The notes beneath the pieces are model-generated. The model saw only the letters and a list, made by a program, of their open reading frames with translations, was not told where the DNA came from and did not search any database. A stretch of 64,000 nt of DNA from Phallusia fumigata (taxonomy: Eukaryota > Chordata > Ascidiacea > Phlebobranchia > Ascidiidae): NCBI GenBank assembly GCA_008931825.1, contig QXVZ01029387.1, positions 248,001 through 312,000 on the forward strand, read 5' to 3'. The number at the start of each line of letters is the position of its first letter. The stretch's first letter is position 1. The translations under genes were made by a program, and so were the position numbers. Shown here piece by piece: positions 24,301-43,880 of the stretch.

Positions 24301-27300
24301 TCTGGTGTATGTACCGACCGGCCGATGGTCGGCGCCCCCATAGTNATTCGTTTCCGATTGTATTATGTCGTAACAATAAAAGTCGGTGTTAAAACAATAG
24401 GGTGCCGATAGGAAAAAACAATAGAAATTTCTGCCAAAAGCAAGAGACAATATTTTATAACGGACTGGTAATCTGCATAGAAGTCCTGCAAAAGTGAAAC
24501 CGAACAGAAATCACCAAAAACAAACGAAATGCCTGTGAAAATTGACAAAAAGGAAAAAAAGGCACAGTTTAGTTTCCAACCTTTTAGTTTCCAATGTACG
24601 TTTTAACAGAAACACGAGACAATTCTTGACAAGAAAGAAACAAACATCGGTGATAAACAATTGATTAGTTGCGCCTTCGATAATAAGATACAAGGTGTTT
24701 TCATGTTTAAAAGCATCCCATTTGAAAGTAATTTTGCCGGTAAAACAAAATTAGTCGCCTTTTACTTTTCGACACGAAATGCAAGGCTTAAAACATTTCC
24801 TTTATCTGACGTGCGCAAAGATTTTGCCCAAAAGCCAATTAACGAATCCGCGCTTGTGCCCCGTGACTGCCACCGCCAGGCAATCTCATCCCACGTTTTT
24901 CTTGGATTCTCGCGCTTTATCGTTCACAATCGAAGTTTCGCCAGCAGAGAATCTGAAAATGAAGTCTTGAGTTTGTTGACAGATTTTTGGAACGTTTTGA
25001 GCTAAAGAGTTTAATTGGTCATGCCTTTAGTCAGTATAAAGTCTGTAAACCAACATACAAGGGTTGTTGAATTGTAAGTTATTATTTAATTGAGCTGGAA
25101 ACTGAGAACTGCTTGGATGTGCACCAGTGTCACCCAAGCAGCTTTGACTAAAAGGTAATTTTCTATATTTTTTGCTCGTTTTGAACTGTAGCTTAGGTGG
25201 TTGCTTTAAGTAGTATTATGCTGATATACGTACTGTATTTATAATTTATGTGTTCAATTTCGTTTGCTTTCTGGCAGAATAATGCTATCAGTGCCACTAT
25301 AATGTCAGCAAAAAATAGTGTAAATGGCAAGACAAGCCGTAGAAACAGTTGGCGCAGCAAAATCTAGTTAATCTTTGAGTCTGTTTTTGCGGACTGCTTT
25401 CTTTATCAATCTAAAAAGTTTCCCCATGTAAAATAAATAACAACGAATTTAGATCCCTGTTACTGTACTGGTTTAAGTAGGCTATCTAATAAATTTGCCT
25501 TTCACTCAATATATCTTACAGCACCTTATCAAACACATTTCCATTCACTTTTAGGCTTTATTTTCTGTTCGGATGTATCTTTCGGAAGATTGAAACTGCC
25601 TTCGAAAACAAACACTTACCTGTTGTATGATATCGGCATGGAAATATGAACGACGGAAGTTCTGTCTTCACAAAGCCCTGATACTTAAGGTAAGTGTGCG
25701 TATTTTTAGTTGCGCTTTAAAAAAACTGACCCGAAACTGTCTACCTCATCAATGCAAAATTGCGCAATGTTATCTTGAATGAATTTGAGACTACCCCGAA
25801 CATTTCAATTTTTCCCACAACGAAAATACCTTAAAGGTTGTTCAAGTTTGCGTAAAACCGAATTTTTTGGTAAACAGGACGCTTCACCTCAAACTTTGTA
25901 CTTAGTTAAAGACCTATATTTAGGTGTAAGGTGGTGTCCCAATCAGAAATTATCTACCACTCATGCCCGGCCGTTTGTCTTTCACCCACGATAATCTCTG
26001 GTGTATGTACCGACCGGCCGATGGTCGGCGCCCCCATAGTACTCCCTTGCATGTAAGTGAGGTTTGCCGATGGCATTTCCGTGCCTGGCCCTTACTCGGA
26101 AAAACCAAACACCGCGTTTGTCCGAAGATCATTGGCGGTCTGGTGCAAAGGCTTATGATAGGAAACACCAAGTTTGGCCACGCTACGATTATGCACGGCG
26201 TTCGAAGAGTTATTTGTGAACTGCGCGAAACTGCATCTTTATTATTTTTATCAGTAAGGTTTCAAGTTGTGATGTAATATTTTATTTATCAGTTGCACAT
26301 TTTTTGTGTCAAGACTTGTGAACCAACATAGGATACTATTCTATATTGGGTTGACAAAATATTTGGGCTATGTAGTCTTCGACATTAATTAAGAAACACA
26401 TTTGTTAATGTAGTACCANGATGGTCGGCGCCCCCATAGTACTCCCTTGCATGTAAGTGAGGTTTGCCGATGGCATTTCCGTGCCTGGCCTCTACTCGGA
26501 AAAACCAAACACCGCGTTTGTCCGAAGATCATAGGTTAAGGCACGGCGGGCATGTTCGGGCCTGACGTGAATGGTCCGGTACGCCATACGTATTTAGACA
26601 CGGCCCGGAGATAAATTTCTGATTGGGTAGGGGTCCGTAAAGTTATTTTAGAAGGTCCGAAAAACGTCTTTATTCTGTCTTAATCGATGCCCTATCGCGT
26701 GTTCACTGATATATTTGAATGTACGTTTCGTGTCCAGTGTAGTTTTCGCCCTTTGTGGCACTAGGCATTCACAACTCAAGCATTGCTGACTTATAATCGA
26801 GTCAAGTTAATTCGAGGTAATTTTTAGCGGCACGCGAGTCATCGAACAAGATGCAAGGCGACCGTTATGCAAATAAAGTTTGATAACCACTGCACTAGTG
26901 TCATGTTTAAGCCCAACATATTTCTATCATATTTTGTCATACTAGAGCTATTCTCAGTGTTTGGGACAAAAAGCGCAGCACCAAAACCGATCATTTTTGC
27001 TATCCTTAAGACAAACATAAGTGCGGGTTCGCACGTTTTTGCTACTCACGTTGAAAACATTTGTAGGCAGCAACAACGGATTGAATGTCTGTTGTACTTA
27101 ATCCCGCTCTATTCCTAAAGCACAAAAAAGTTATTTGTGTTGTACGCACGTTTTTTTTCTTACACCAAATTTACATACTTGAGTGTGTCGTCGAAGTTTT
27201 CAAGCAACTCTTGATCTGGATCGTTGAACGCAGTATCTGTAAAATAGTCCATTTTGGGTTTCTTTACTTGTTTCAAGGCGCAAACTTGTAGTTTAACAAT

Positions 27301-29039
27301 TAAAGCTTTTTGGCGCCTAAGTTGTTTTTTGACAAAGTATAAAGATGCAATAAGAACAAAATAAAATATAAGCAATTGTCGTTTGCAAATGGCTTGTTCA
27401 CACTCGGTTTTGCATTGTGTTTTGCGACAATATAACAATGGTTTAGAATCCATTTTGTCCAAGCCTGTTTATACTCACCAACAAAGTATTCACTTTTCGT
27501 CCTTCCAAGCCCCAACGCATAGAGGAGCATAACCGCCAAATATCGGGGCAACACACATCTCCTTCCGATGGTGATCTTAAAAAATTTTGTTAAAGTTTAA
27601 CAAACAAGTTATTTGTTTTTTTTGCTACAATACATCAGAGCAGAAAATATCGAAAAGGATGCCTAAAAAACAAACGTTTTGCAAAATAGAGTGCGGGCGC
27701 CCATTATTCGGAATTAGTACCGAGGTTAAACATTTTTGAAAACTTTGGTTCAAGGTTTTAAAGAACACGAGCTACATACCTTTTGGTTTCCACCGACTCG
27801 TCCTTTTTCGGACCAGCACCTAGCCCCAACGTCAAACGTGACATAATCAGCGTGTGCTGACGGATCACGTGGGACAAACCGAACGCAAGTTCCGCTAGTG
27901 AATTCCTCGAACACACTGATCAAGTTATTGACAACTGGCTGAATTTTTTCTGCAACCAAAGTACGATATATGAAATGAAGAGGGTCGATGCAGCCATTTT
28001 TAAATTTTTCTTCACAAACATGTCACTATACTTGTCAAATTCCCAATTTAAACTTGATTTTGAAACACTTACGAATACGAGCTGATATGACATATGGTAT
28101 CATATAGTTTCCCTCCACGTCAATGTAGTTTTTCCATAGAGGAGCAATCACAGGACGAATTCGTTCGTTCACATCGTTTGTAACATCTGTAAAAGCACAC
28201 CCAGTTTACATTTTATTGCCAATCTCCGGATCTTAGTCAAAGTTGTTACCTTGTCCATGATCGGAATCGAAGCTGTCGCTCAACTCGTCTATTAACTTGC
28301 TCAGTTGTTCTCTGTACATATCATCCGAAGAGGAGGTTTTCAAACATTCTGCAACCAAAAGTATTATGTTTACAACTTTTTGGTAGTGCTTGGGGAAAAA
28401 ATTCTTGATTTTTGTCAATAAATATTAAACCAACTTTAACACCGTCAAATTACTAGACCTTTGAAAGCGAAAATACATTAGCGCTAACAACCGTTTGTTC
28501 CCTAATGTGCCAAAATAAAAAATGAGACTTCAGGTATTTCATGGCGTTACTGGCCATGCCACAAAGCAAACAGTGCTGATTGTAAAAGAAAATTGAATTC
28601 TTGTAATAATTATTATGAGAGCTATACTATACCCTTAGCTGTAACCATAGGCGTAACCAACGAGCAAACCCTCAAAAAATCTCCAAGTTACAGATCTTAA
28701 TTTAGCTTTTAATGGAAACTATTTCTACTATTGGCCCCGTTCGAATCTTCTGTTAGACACAATGAGAAACAAAATCAACAAAATTAAACCGAAAGTAAAC
28801 TAAAAACATGTTTGGCAAAACTGGTCGCTTGCTCTTGCGGCATAATCTGTTATCCTATAAAGTATTCGCCCAACACCTCAAATTTTTTGGCTGCCACTAG
28901 ATGGTCAGACATTTATCAAAAAATAAACAATATTATTCAAACAAATCCCATATGTCTTGACAAAAAAACAAATCAACAAATCATTACCTGCTGTGGAAAG
29001 CAATATCCCAAACAGAGTACAGACTAATGAAAAGTGCAT
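21340..29039 (-). CDS. Gene D: mosaic protein, inactive astacin domain fused to active trypsin domain
   Basis: Fourteen exons, 5' to 3': 29039-28988, 28348-28250, 28186-28073, 27949-27780, 27575-27479, 27236-27179, 25714-25620, 24095-23997, 23890-23761, 23311-23161, 22614-22497, 22041-21905, 21563-21447, 21387-21340; phases close to 494 aa. Signal peptide [17 protein letters not shown], propeptide exon, then astacin-type exons ([34 protein letters not shown]). The zinc-site exon reads [20 protein letters not shown]: the HEFMH of gene B is replaced by VMLLY and the third ligand is gone. The Met-turn exon is cut to 58 nt. A Thr/Pro linker and a CGVP cysteine precede activation site PKIVGG and a trypsin domain with H301 (AAHC), D350 (HDIALAK), S443 (GDSGG) and D189-equivalent in GKDACTGDSGG, so Lys/Arg cleavage is expected. 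The 25714-25620 exon rests on splice phase and weak similarity; an N lies in each of its two flanking introns. Confidence 0.85.
22844..22889. repeat. 23-bp direct tandem duplication in a gene D intron
   Basis: The word gcgaggctctctcagacgat (plus gct) occurs twice head to tail at 22844-22866 and 22867-22889. It sits in a stretch, 22796-23105, with resemblance to 26632-26890 (ggggtcc..., tatcgcgt..., ending in an agaaacact/ataaccactg type end), probably two diverged copies of one repeat. Confidence 0.6.
24242..24344 (+). mobile_element. TIR element, left part, truncated at an N
   Basis: Starts cccaatcagaaattatct and runs through ccgaccggccgatggtcggc to the N at 24345. It is nearly identical to the left end of the copy at 25938. 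Confidence 0.6.
24345..24345. other. Single N, probable assembly join
   Basis: The N follows a truncated TIR element whose continuation is found at 25938 and 26420. Confidence 0.6.
25938..26627 (+). mobile_element. Non-autonomous TIR element, apparently mis-joined at an N
   Basis: Left end cccaatcagaaattatct (25938) and right end agataaatttctgattggg (to 26627) are inverted copies, so this is a DNA transposon or MITE. The stretch 26020-26132 is repeated almost exactly at 26420-26531, immediately after the N at 26419. The real element is therefore probably about 300 bp and the doubled part an assembly artefact or a nested copy. No transposase seen. Confidence 0.6.
26419..26419. other. Single N, probable assembly join
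   Basis: The sequence right after the N repeats 26020-26132 almost exactly. Confidence 0.6.
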
Positions 29040-30562
29040 TCTGTCCTGTGTGTCGCTCAAGCTTTCAGTTTACTATCGACCAATCAACGCTGGACTTTTC
29101 CTTTTATCTACTGACTCATTTTTTCACGGTGTGTTTCAGCATTCTGTTTAGACTTTTAGGCGACGTGAAACTCAACGTTGATCGATTGCAACTTCGAATG
29201 TCGAAGAAAACTGAAAGCAGCGATAATCGATTGTCAGCCTTGGAAAAGGAAGCATTGAAATATACGTCTGGGCAATTTGACAACTAAGGAATATGTAAAT
29301 TGTAGGTTTAGGGGGATGCCCTTTCACCCCCTCTCCTTGCTACGCTTTTATCTTTAATGTATGTTTGCGCGATGACTGGAAACCAATGATCAATGCACGT
29401 TTTGTTTTAGGAAATCGAAAAAAATGAAACACCCACACTTATGATCAAGTACTTTTACTGTTTTCAACGACAAGAGACATTAAAACAATTTTAAATATCA
29501 ATATGAAATCAGTTTGTTGCCTGCAACAACCGGTTTTTCTTGAAACCATGGGCCTCGACAACATAAGCGATGGTAATCGGCAAACAAAAGTAAACGGTTA
29601 CTAGTCTACGCAACCAGGAATTAAAATGCGGCGGCGACAGCTGAAATGTGATGTCCTTCTTGACTGAAAGATGACCCACGGTTTCCGAAATATTCCCACG
29701 TCAAACTATCATTAGACATTTACATTTTCTGGGATGTGGCAAAAATAATCTCGTCTTCCTCATCAAGATATTTATCTTTAGTCATCACCAATCAGCGCAT
29801 TTCTCTCGAATCCTGTGGAAATGTCAATCAAGGTTTTGCCAAGCATAGGACAAAAATATTTTATTACAAACATTCTTTCGCAGGTGTTGTGTCTGGTAGA
29901 GTGGAATGACATAAGGTTGACCTGTTGCTACAGCAACAGAATCATACTTTGACACAATGACTTGCTGACATGCTGGATAGCACATTTTAAACCTTATATT
30001 ATTTATACAATTTTTGTTGTGGTTACCCTATTTATTACAAACATGGTTGTTTGGTATGATTGCGCACATCGAACGGCCGTTATATTCCTTTTAAAGCCTG
30101 TTTCCGAATATGGTGTTGATTGACGTTTGTAACATCACTTTAAGCAGCCGCTACTCTAAAATTTTGTGTAGAGTTACAAAGAGTTACAAATTATTATAGG
30201 CAGCAAATGTAGCCCCGGGCCATTTTCGGTATTTTCGTGGTTCTAACTTCTAAATAAAGAGTGCCTTTGTTATCCCGTCACACCTCTTGTCATCTTGCCT
30301 GTATTACTATTACACTGATATCCTGACTCGTTTTATTAGTACCGACGGCATGCTGCTGCCAAAACGTTTCAAATAGGAACTGTCATTTTGTCTACTGTTT
30401 GGGCAAGTATTTATTGTAACGAGCAAATCTGTATTTGTTTGGCCCTGGTTGATCCTCATCTTTCGAAGTCTGAACGGTGCTTAAGCAACCATATTTAAAG
30501 CAACCGAGCGCGCTGGGCCACATTTTTGTTTCAACAAAGGTTATGTGCATACTGTATATAGC
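29040..30562. other. Intergenic between genes D and E
   Basis: No coding exon recognised. A taaaagg-type TATA-like motif on the minus strand near 29100-29108 could serve gene D. Confidence 0.35.
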
Positions 30563-30568
30563 TTTATT
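30563..30568 (-). terminator. AATAAA poly(A) signal, gene E
   Basis: AATAAA on the minus strand 67 nt beyond the gene E stop codon. Confidence 0.5.
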
Positions 30569-30634
30569 GAAAAATGATGATGGACGGTCATCAAAAAATC
30601 GTGGTCAACAATTCCGTCTGCTTTTGTTCCGGTT

Positions 30635-36829
<6,195 letters not shown>

Positions 36830-38515
36830 TTTTGCGGTTTGAATCTTCTGCAATTTTAGGTCAAAACAAAACTGTCAGAGTGCGCTGAACGGGGCCAATG
36901 ACACCTTACACGCTACAAATGCCAAACGCTCGCCGCATCTGTCATGCTTAAGCAGGAAATGGTCGTTTTCTAAGAACCTGTAAACGACTGGTTTACTGAT
37001 ACTCATTTTTTCAAATTGATCCAAACCTTTATTGCAACGTCTAATTGCAATTTGAGCAAAGTTCAGCTAACAACGGTTAAGCAAAGACCACTTGAAACCC
37101 TAAAAGGATTCATTTGCCCCACATCATGCAACGCAAAGGATTTGGTATTGTTTGAGCAAGTTTAATTACAGATTATTACTCAAAAATTAAAACCGTTAAG
37201 TTACTGGTACGTACAACTTAATACGTCTCGTACCGTACTGCGGTCCTTTCACACAACAAAACGTTTAGATTTGACGTTTGTTTGAACACTCACAACGTTT
37301 ACAAATACAGTTGTGCTTTATTGTGGGGCGCTTTTCGAAATTGTCGGTACAATGAGAAAATATAATTGGTAGGATTGCTTACAAAATTGCCTCAGGTTTT
37401 CATAACCAATAATTATGTTTGAACTTTATGGTCCACACGATTTAAAATAGCGCGAAGTAAATGTGAAGTGACGCATAATGTTTTTCAACACGGCTTTATT
37501 CGCAAAAATTGAAAAAAGTGAATAAATATGTTACACAAAACAATTTTCAATCAACATGCACAAAGCAGATATGTGTTTGCCAAGATAGATTTAAGGGCAT
37601 TACAGGTAAATGTGTGAAGTGTAAGCGTCTTCCGCTGACAAATGCAGAAAGTTTTTTTAGTGAAAGTGGCAAACGATAGCGTAGCCAGCCCGAATTTTTG
37701 GGGGGCCAAGTCAACTCACTTATTGTACAACTTAGAGATTTTTTCCAGGGGTAGCCTACAACTTCGGAATTTGTGGGGGCGTGGTCTATTTCCACCCCTG
37801 GTGGCAAACATTGGGACGATTTAAAAACTTGCAAAAACTATGTTATTCTTTGTCACTTTCTACTTTATCAAACATCAACACACATTTTTGCAGTGTCAGG
37901 AAGAATAACACACTTTTAAATAGTTATTTTAAAGATGGGCGGTGTGTAACTGGTCTCTATGTATTCATTTTAGAGCCTTATGTGGGTCTTGTTATATGTT
38001 AGGCATAACGTCTTGCAGATCAGCAAACAAACATTGTAAACATGCATGTGCACTAGCGCCATCGTGTAAACGACCACATTTCAAACAAACAACCGGCAGA
38101 GGGCATGCGAAAGAAAATGTTTAGCGGGCGGCAGAACTTTAAGATCGTGATCCGGGCGCTTGTTACGAAGAAAACCGACTGGTAAAAGTAAATCATATAC
38201 GCATCGCGATATGAACGCCCACAGGCAAGCATTGGAAATCAACAACTGAGCCGCAACGAACCAGGGGCACGTCACGCGAGTTTCTAAAACAATTTTAAGG
38301 ATCGACAGTTTCACCAGCAGTTCTGGTTCGGGTATTGTAGCGTACAGGAAAAGGTTTTTGGTATCTCATTCTTTCGCATCCAGATTTTCATAGCAGCAAA
38401 TCTAAGTTAGGGGCAGATGTGAAAACAAATTTAGTTGACAAATTCGTCCATAATTTCTGCAGGCCATATGATTCACAGCATTAACACAAAAAACGCAAAT
38501 TACAATGCTCACAAA
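36830..38515. other. Intergenic between gene E and RABGGTA
   Basis: Nothing coding recognised on either strand. Short GTACG-type words near 37205-37250 resemble those at 3196-3420. Confidence 0.35.
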
Positions 38516-41500
38516 TCATGATTGTGCAGACAGCACTGACAAAAATTCTATTGAAAGCAGTTTTTCTAATTCACAAACTGGATTGTTATTGACCGACAGG
38601 TTTTCCAGACATGGGCAGGATTTCAGGCATTCAAGTTGATTGACATCTGAAATATCTACAACATAGATTATAATCAGTCAAAACATTCCATTCAAACTGC
38701 AAAAATTTAAAGTAATTGCTGCTGCTACTTGCCATTTGAGTTGAGATTTACAGATTTCAGGTTTGGTACATCTTTTAAACCAGATATAATATTTATTTGA
38801 TTATCACTTGCTTCCAAAACCTGGTAAAAAATGAAAAAGCATGTTTGATGTCTTGTGGCAAAAAATGTAATACAGTATTTTAACCAACCTCCAAGCAGAG
38901 AAGATTGGCAAAAGGAACAGTAAGGTTTTGAAGGCAATTGTGAGATATGTTGAGATGAGTTAGGGTTGGTAGGAGTTCCAGATAGCAAATTTGTGTTATT
39001 TTCTATGGCAAAACCATTGTTACATAGAAACACAGAAAAGTTTGAACTAGTGGTAATGCAAAATTATATTAAAACAGAACAATAGTTCGGGTTAAGCATT
39101 GTGTAACAAGCAAACCATTATTACTAAAAAGCTACTCCATTTTTGCAGGCAAATAAAAATGAATTTTCCCAGTTAAAAAATAATAATAATAGAGCAGGAA
39201 CTACTTTGGACAAACAAGACAACCCTACCATTCTACTTAGATCAAGTGTTTTTGCATTTAAATTTGTTTCAACAATGCGATCTTCAATTAGGTATTTGCT
39301 CCTCAAATCCAAATAATAGCGTTTCCTTTGGGGGTCAATCTCAGTGAGTGCTTCAAGCATTTCACTGCTTTTTGCGGCATGTTGCTTTGGAGAAACTGCT
39401 CTCATCAACAACACCAATGTCAACATTACCCCTTGATAAAATCAACAATTTCAATTCGACAGAGTTATTGTGGCACACAAACTTGATACAATTACAGACA
39501 TTTATTTCCAGGTTCAAGGTCATTGAGTTCATTGCAGGAGCTCAACTCATCTTCAAGAACAGAAAGTTTTGCTTGACTTGTGTTGTCTTGAAACATCTGC
39601 CTGCTAACGGGTAAGCAAGCTGTTGCCTTTTGACAATTTTCTGTCAAAGAGCAATTTATTTTGCTGTTGATCCCAACTTTACATGTCACTGTGTGCTCTT
39701 GACCGTTTTGAAAATCATCTTTCAAATTGCAAAACTGAAACCAAGACAAACTTAAACATTTGCACGCTAGGTTTACCTAGTTCTTAATTTTTTTCCTGTT
39801 ACATGCACTTGTTATGTTGTCTACATTGGGTTCTCTGGTTACTTTTACACTGCAATATTGTACATGCAGGTTGAAATGTATAGGTCTCTGTTAAGGTGAT
39901 TACAAATATAAAAATTTTAGGGGAAGCTGCTATCAGATAACACAAGACAAGCTGTAAACCAGTCTAAATTCTATTAAATTCCATGAAATTTGTAAATTGG
40001 AATTTTTAATTATTTAGGAAAATACTTTCAACAATACATTTAAGTTGTAGCTTGGTGGACCAAATTTTCTGCAGCCCTATCAACATGAAACCTAACTTAC
40101 CCATAAGTGTGAATATCTCTCCGACATTGATGAATTCCACTCCACAGTCTGTGTTGTGTCATCAACTGATAAGACTCCACTGAACATCTGTCCAACACAA
40201 ATTTTAGCTAAGTTCTTGCAGACTTTAATGTAAATATCACTTATCCTTAAACAACTGGTCAAAGCCTATTTTTGCAGCAAGAATACAAAAAATCTTTTTT
40301 TCATTGAGTTTAATATATGGCTGTGTTGATTTCAATTACCTTCACAGGTTTTCGTAAACAACAAAATACTTGAGGGGGACTTCTGCTCACTATAAGTGAC
40401 ACAATATGTTGACCTATGTCACCTGAAATAATAAAATATTTCAAGGAATAGCAGATAAAGTCAACAGATTATAGTTGTGTACCTCTTCCCAACAACCATC
40501 TGTGGTAGAACCATGCACTTTGGTCATTCGGATCAGTAAAAAATGCATTTTGCACTAATTCCAGCTCTGTAAATTAACATCAAGTTTAAACTTTGCAATG
40601 GATACATCAAGGCATGAATTTTTAGATCATTAACAAACATCCTAAAACAGATAAATTTAATGCCTATTCTAAAACTTGAATACATGTCTAACATTACATA
40701 TAAACCAAATTTGCAATTTAATGCGAAAACCACACAACATAGGTGACAAATATAATATTGTGTTACATTGATATGCATGCAAACTTTATTTAATTACCTT
40801 CAAGCAATTTCTTTTCCTCAATTCTTTTGGAGTCATTTGGGTCTGGGTAGACTTGTGGCAACAATTTGCTTCGATAATGCCAAGATGAGTAGTTTGAAAA
40901 ATTACTTGCAATAATCTTATTTGTCATTTCGATTTCTTTTTCACAGGGCACATTTGAATGGCTGGTAACAAAGCGCCTGTAGTCCCAACAGTGAACTAGA
41001 AAGCACAATTCAGGTTTTTGAAAGGCGTTTATTACCTAACTGGACTTGTAGTACTACCATGGAAGGAGACTTACAATTTCTTTCATCAAACTGTAAAAAC
41101 AAATCGCAGAGTTGAAGTTCTTTATCCCAATTGGGTTCCACCAAATGCAACATCACAAAACACCTTCAAAGGGAATAATATTGTGATACCTTCAACCAAG
41201 GATAAATCACAACAATTGAGCTTAAATTCATAGCTTAAAATAGTTTTGTTTATTACATAAAAGGTCACCTGTGATGCCAACATCCATAAGATTTAGGGTT
41301 GTTCCGCAAACAAGATTCAATAAATAACAACTCATTATTATGCATGCTCTTCATTTCATCTACACTTCTGCAGAGACACTGATATTAAAGCATTACAATA
41401 GTTTTGAAGACTGAAAAATATTATGTTTTGCGATTATTGTTTCGAAAAAATGTTCAAAAAAGCAAACAGGCACAAATGATGCTGCTCGATCGGTATAAAG

Positions 41501-43320
41501 TTAACTGTTGAAATTTATTATTATACAGAAGCTCACTGTTATGAGCAGTTTCTTAAACTTACCTCTTTAGACTATACTAAATACAACTTAAAAGACATAG
41601 AATGTCCAACATTTTTTCTGTTGTTTCATGTTAATGAATAATCAGGTTTAATATCAGCTACTAAATTTGCACTGACACTTTAAATGTAAACATGACAAAC
41701 TTTAAGGATTTAAAATGTAAGAAGGCATTCTTTCTGTAGTTCCACATGGATGAGTAATCTGAGTTGGCAGAAAGAAGGAGTTTGGTTATTTCCATACCTT
41801 CCTCATCATATATTTTTGATCCAATCTAAACACAAAAAAGTGTTGGACTAGATTTTTTGTGTTTCACCAAAGTAATGAACTCAAGTTTGATTACTTACTT
41901 TTTCAAAAGCAGTGCCTGAGGCATTTTGAAATATTTTTAACTTTTTCTGTCGCTCTTTCCTTTTTTCTTCCTGCTGCTCGGCTGTTGTTTTGACTTTTAA
42001 TCTACCATGCTATAAACAATAGGTATAATCAGTAAATGATTTCCGAGAAAAAATAAATGTTCAACTTATCAACAGAGCACAAATTGTTTTATATTCAACA
42101 TTGCATGTCAACTACACTGGACATGTTATTGGCTCCAAAAGTTTTTTGCGCGGAGGATTTTTTTTTAATTTTTTTTGCGCGGATTTACAACCTAAAAAAT
42201 TTTTTTTTGCACGGATTTGCGCGGACAACTTTTGGAACAGCGTTGATTACTAACGCTTTGTCCTGAAAGCTACTGCAGAAAACAGAATAAACTGGCAGTG
42301 ACAATGCACTTATTTGATGCAACTCGATGTTAGTCACGCTTCAATACACAACGAATTGTAAGAAATAGAACAGTGTTCCGCAACCATTTTTCCACACGCC
42401 ACTTTCAATATTCGGCGGCACACCTTAACCTGCGTTTTGCGCCAGGTAAGCCTTTAAAACATTATAATTTCTTAATTTTTTGAATTGAATAGTATATTTG
42501 CAACCAAATGCAGTTTATTTTAATGCGCGAAAGGTACTCGCTTACCAAAGTTGGGAACCACTGCGTCAANGGCGGCACACCTTAACCTGCGTTTTGCGCC
42601 AGGTAAGCCTTTAAAACATTATAATTTCTTAATTTTTTGAATTGAATAGTATATTTGCAACCAAATGCAGTTTATTTTAATGCGCGAAAGGTACTCGCTT
42701 ACCAAAGTTGGGAACCACTGCGTCAAAGGACCTCTTGATTTATAAAATATTTTTGGAAACATTAAACAACGTGCAGTCATGCGCAACAATTTTACGCTTT
42801 TTGTGTTTTCGATTTAACCGAAATGACATTGCGTAGCCGTTAAAGTTGTATTAGTAGTTGTTAAAGGTGTAAGATTTTTTCCCAAATAAATCATCTATTT
42901 ACAATATAAAGCAGTTGGTGAAGATTGTGCGCGGATTTGTACTGAAATCACCAAAAGTGTGCGGATTATAGGCTCAAAACCAAAATATTAGGTCATTCTT
43001 TCCAATCTGGATCCTAACTAGAAAACAGAAGGTACAAAGATGGGATTGGAGCCCACAACCTTCTAAGCATGCAACATATGGAAATGGTTTTGTAAACAGT
43101 TTAATTGGGAAAACTCTGGCATATTACCAAACTCGACAAAACGATACATTATTTTAATACAACCGCTTCAAATGGACTGTATTATTACAACTCATTCATT
43201 TATTTCCGTGCGATTTTAGCAACGATAGCTGAATTACAAGTGGTTACGTGACGTTTAATAAAATATCCACGTTCTATCTCGTATAATAATCATACCATAT
43301 CAAGTGACAAAACTTACCAT
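38516..43320 (-). CDS. RABGGTA: Rab geranylgeranyltransferase (GGTase II) alpha subunit
   Basis: Fourteen exons, 5' to 3': 43320-43318 (ATG only), 42009-41899, 41825-41701, 41367-41269, 41163-41075, 40995-40798, 40566-40483, 40422-40340, 40187-40101, 39734-39500, 39431-39229, 39002-38889, 38820-38733, 38646-38516; total 549 aa, against about 567 in human. Starts MHGRLKVKT as in the vertebrate protein. Alpha-type prenyltransferase repeats follow ([54 protein letters not shown]), then an Ig-like segment and C-terminal leucine-rich repeats ([33 protein letters not shown]). With the beta subunit and Rab escort protein it attaches geranylgeranyl groups to Rab GTPases in the cytosol. The LRR and Ig-like parts show an animal-type subunit. 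The intron after 38733 has a GC donor (G|gcaagt), needed to keep frame. Confidence 0.95.
42371..42726. repeat. Small hAT-like element in RABGGTA intron 1, doubled around an N
   Basis: The ends cagtgttccgcaacc (42371) and gttgggaaccactg form imperfect inverted repeats of the hAT type. The block 42414-42569 is repeated exactly at 42571-42726 on the other side of a single N (42570), so most of this length is probably an unmerged assembly overlap rather than real duplication. Confidence 0.6.
42570..42570. other. Single N, probable assembly join
   Basis: The 156 bp before the N are repeated exactly in the 156 bp after it. Confidence 0.7.
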
Positions 43321-43880
43321 CTTGATAAAGGTCCACAACACTACCAACAACAAGTGACTTAGCTCTTAACAATAACACTCGTTCTCAATCTGAAAATCTC
43401 GCATGCAACTTAGGTAGTTACCCCGAAGTTTAGTGAAACGAATGAGCGCTATGCCAAGTTTCGTAAATCTAAAAATGAATGCCAACAAATATCTTTCCAC
43501 GAAAAGCGAAAGCGTGTATTTTTTGGTGATTTAATTTAAAAACGTCTTCGAAAAAAGTTAAGCCAAGCCCTATGTACGTATTTTTACAATGTTAATCTGG
43601 AACGATAAGATTCACATTCAGCAAGAAAGTTGTCACATTTCGCTGTCACGAAATGTTAATGCCGATATGTCATAACATTCTTAGGGCCAAGAAACTGCAA
43701 GTCATGTAATTTGTAGGAATGGTCCGGGTAGCTTAACAACCCAAACTTCGGCCGTGTCGGATAGGACACCCTCTTATAACGTTGTGAGGGGAAAAAGGCA
43801 CCAGTGATTTTAACTGCAAGTTGCGGAGTGATTCGTATGTGACCGGTTCTACACGGGTTAAACAAGTTAGGTTTGCAAAT
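43321..43880. promoter_or_regulatory. Putative bidirectional promoter region
   Basis: 560 bp separate the start codons of RABGGTA (minus) and the HSD17B12-like gene (plus), transcribed away from each other. No TATA box was recognised. A shared promoter is inferred from layout only. Confidence 0.4.

Noticed and set aside
24430-24500. Minus-strand segment [12 protein letters not shown] resembling the last astacin exon, considered as an exon of gene D
   Set aside because: The phase does not fit (phase 2 entry gives a stop), while 25714-25620 fits both neighbours.
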